Positions 5,640-6,000 of a DNA stretch of 6,000 nt are shown here, one piece after another. The notes under the pieces were generated by a model. That model did not search any database and had not been told where the DNA came from. It saw only the letters and a list, made by a program, of their open reading frames with translations. The stretch's first letter is position 1; the number at the start of each line of letters is the position of its first letter. A program made the position numbers and the translations under genes. The stretch comes from Planctomycetota bacterium (GTDB lineage Bacteria > Planctomycetota > Phycisphaerae > WQYP01): positions 1 through 6,000 of the forward strand of contig JAMDCX010000096.1 of the NCBI GenBank assembly GCA_023489375.1. Reading direction: 5' to 3'.

Positions 5640-6000
5640 ATGCACCTTGATGGAAAACAAATCTTTCAACATTCTATTCTGCATGCAATTGCCGGCGCAG
5701 TTGTCGCAGCCGGAATGGCTTTTGGGTTCGGCGCACCGGGAGCCTTCGGGGCCGCCAATGTTACCATTTCCAACGGCGGCCTGGCGGTGACGTTTAACCT
5801 TTCATGGGGTGCGGTGGTAACCGGAATCGCTAATACATTCGTGGATAATGGGCTCAATATTGTGGACAGCCATGATGTGGGCCGGGAGTTGCAGACGGAT
5901 CAGTTTTTGTATCAGAATATTGGCGGAAGCAATCAGTTGATGATCAACCCCACCCAGGCCGGAGCTGGAGGCCACCAAGCCTATTATCAGCATCCCAATG
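5640..6000 (+). CDS. secreted protein of unknown function, N-terminal part (runs off the window)
   Basis: An open frame begins at ATG 5640 and runs without a stop to the window end (120 codons visible). GGAGG (5630-5634) lies 5 nt upstream, a strong ribosome-binding site. Residues 1 to about 38 form a signal peptide: Lys6, a hydrophobic stretch rich in Ala and Gly (ILHAIAGAVVAAGMAFGFG), and a probable cleavage near AFGA/ANV. The mature part starts with beta-like, Gly-rich sequence (VTISNGGLAVTFNLSWGAVVTGI). It continues with NIVDSHDVGRELQTDQFLYQ and INPTQAGAGG, a pattern that resembles uncharacterised secreted planctomycete proteins with 'NLVN.HD.GR..Q' and 'NPTQAGD' stretches; I cannot name the family. 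It follows the PEP-CTERM gene by 255 bp and has its own leader with candidate regulatory hairpins. Whether it ends in a PEP-CTERM tail lies outside the window. Confidence 0.85.
   Translation, partial: MHLDGKQIFQHSILHAIAGAVVAAGMAFGFGAPGAFGAANVTISNGGLAVTFNLSWGAVVTGIANTFVDNGLNIVDSHDVGRELQTDQFLYQNIGGSNQLMINPTQAGAGGHQAYYQHPN

Noticed and set aside
5666..5993. Two minus-strand ORFs over the last gene.
   Set aside because: They lie opposite a plus-strand frame with signal peptide and strong ribosome-binding site; their compositions look like antisense shadows.

Overview
The window looks like part of a Planctomycetota chromosome, possibly a Phycisphaerae-like lineage. This rests on a combination seen in the sequence: a prepilin-like protein with an N-terminal cleavage/methylation site, a secreted protein ending in a PEP-CTERM sorting tail, and an AraC-type regulator encoded divergently from them. 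The taxonomic call is an inference; no rRNA or tRNA is present to confirm it.

Left part (1-2288): a small reverse-strand ORF with a helical C-terminus (114-311) is followed by a noncoding stretch of degenerate 7-bp repeats. Next comes a complete ychF/OLA1-type GTPase gene (648-1739), the best supported housekeeping gene here. About 550 bp without a convincing gene follow (1740-2288), holding two more clusters of the same heptamer family. One copy shares about 20 bp of unique-looking flank with the copy upstream of ychF, so a dispersed repeat brackets the gene.

Right part (2289-6000): an AraC-family regulator on the minus strand (2289-3203) diverges from three plus-strand genes for exported proteins. 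These are a prepilin-like protein of the planctomycete type (3419-4372), a PEP-CTERM surface protein with a probable jelly-roll domain (4650-5384), and a secreted protein cut by the window edge (5640 to beyond 6000). The 215-bp divergent intergenic region holds a candidate promoter for each side and a near-perfect 18-bp palindrome in the 5'UTR of the prepilin-like gene. A working model is that the AraC protein senses a small ligand, perhaps a sugar, and controls the surface-protein genes; this is inferred from layout only.

The most unusual features are the two structured leaders. The PEP-CTERM gene is preceded by an in-frame upstream start with its own strong Shine-Dalgarno, then three tandem hairpins that end exactly at the second Shine-Dalgarno. 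The last gene is preceded by a perfect TATAAT box, two back-to-back 9-bp hairpins, and a segment that can pair either with an upstream partner or into a terminator-like hairpin followed by a T-rich run. Both could be cis-regulatory RNAs; neither matches a class I can name.
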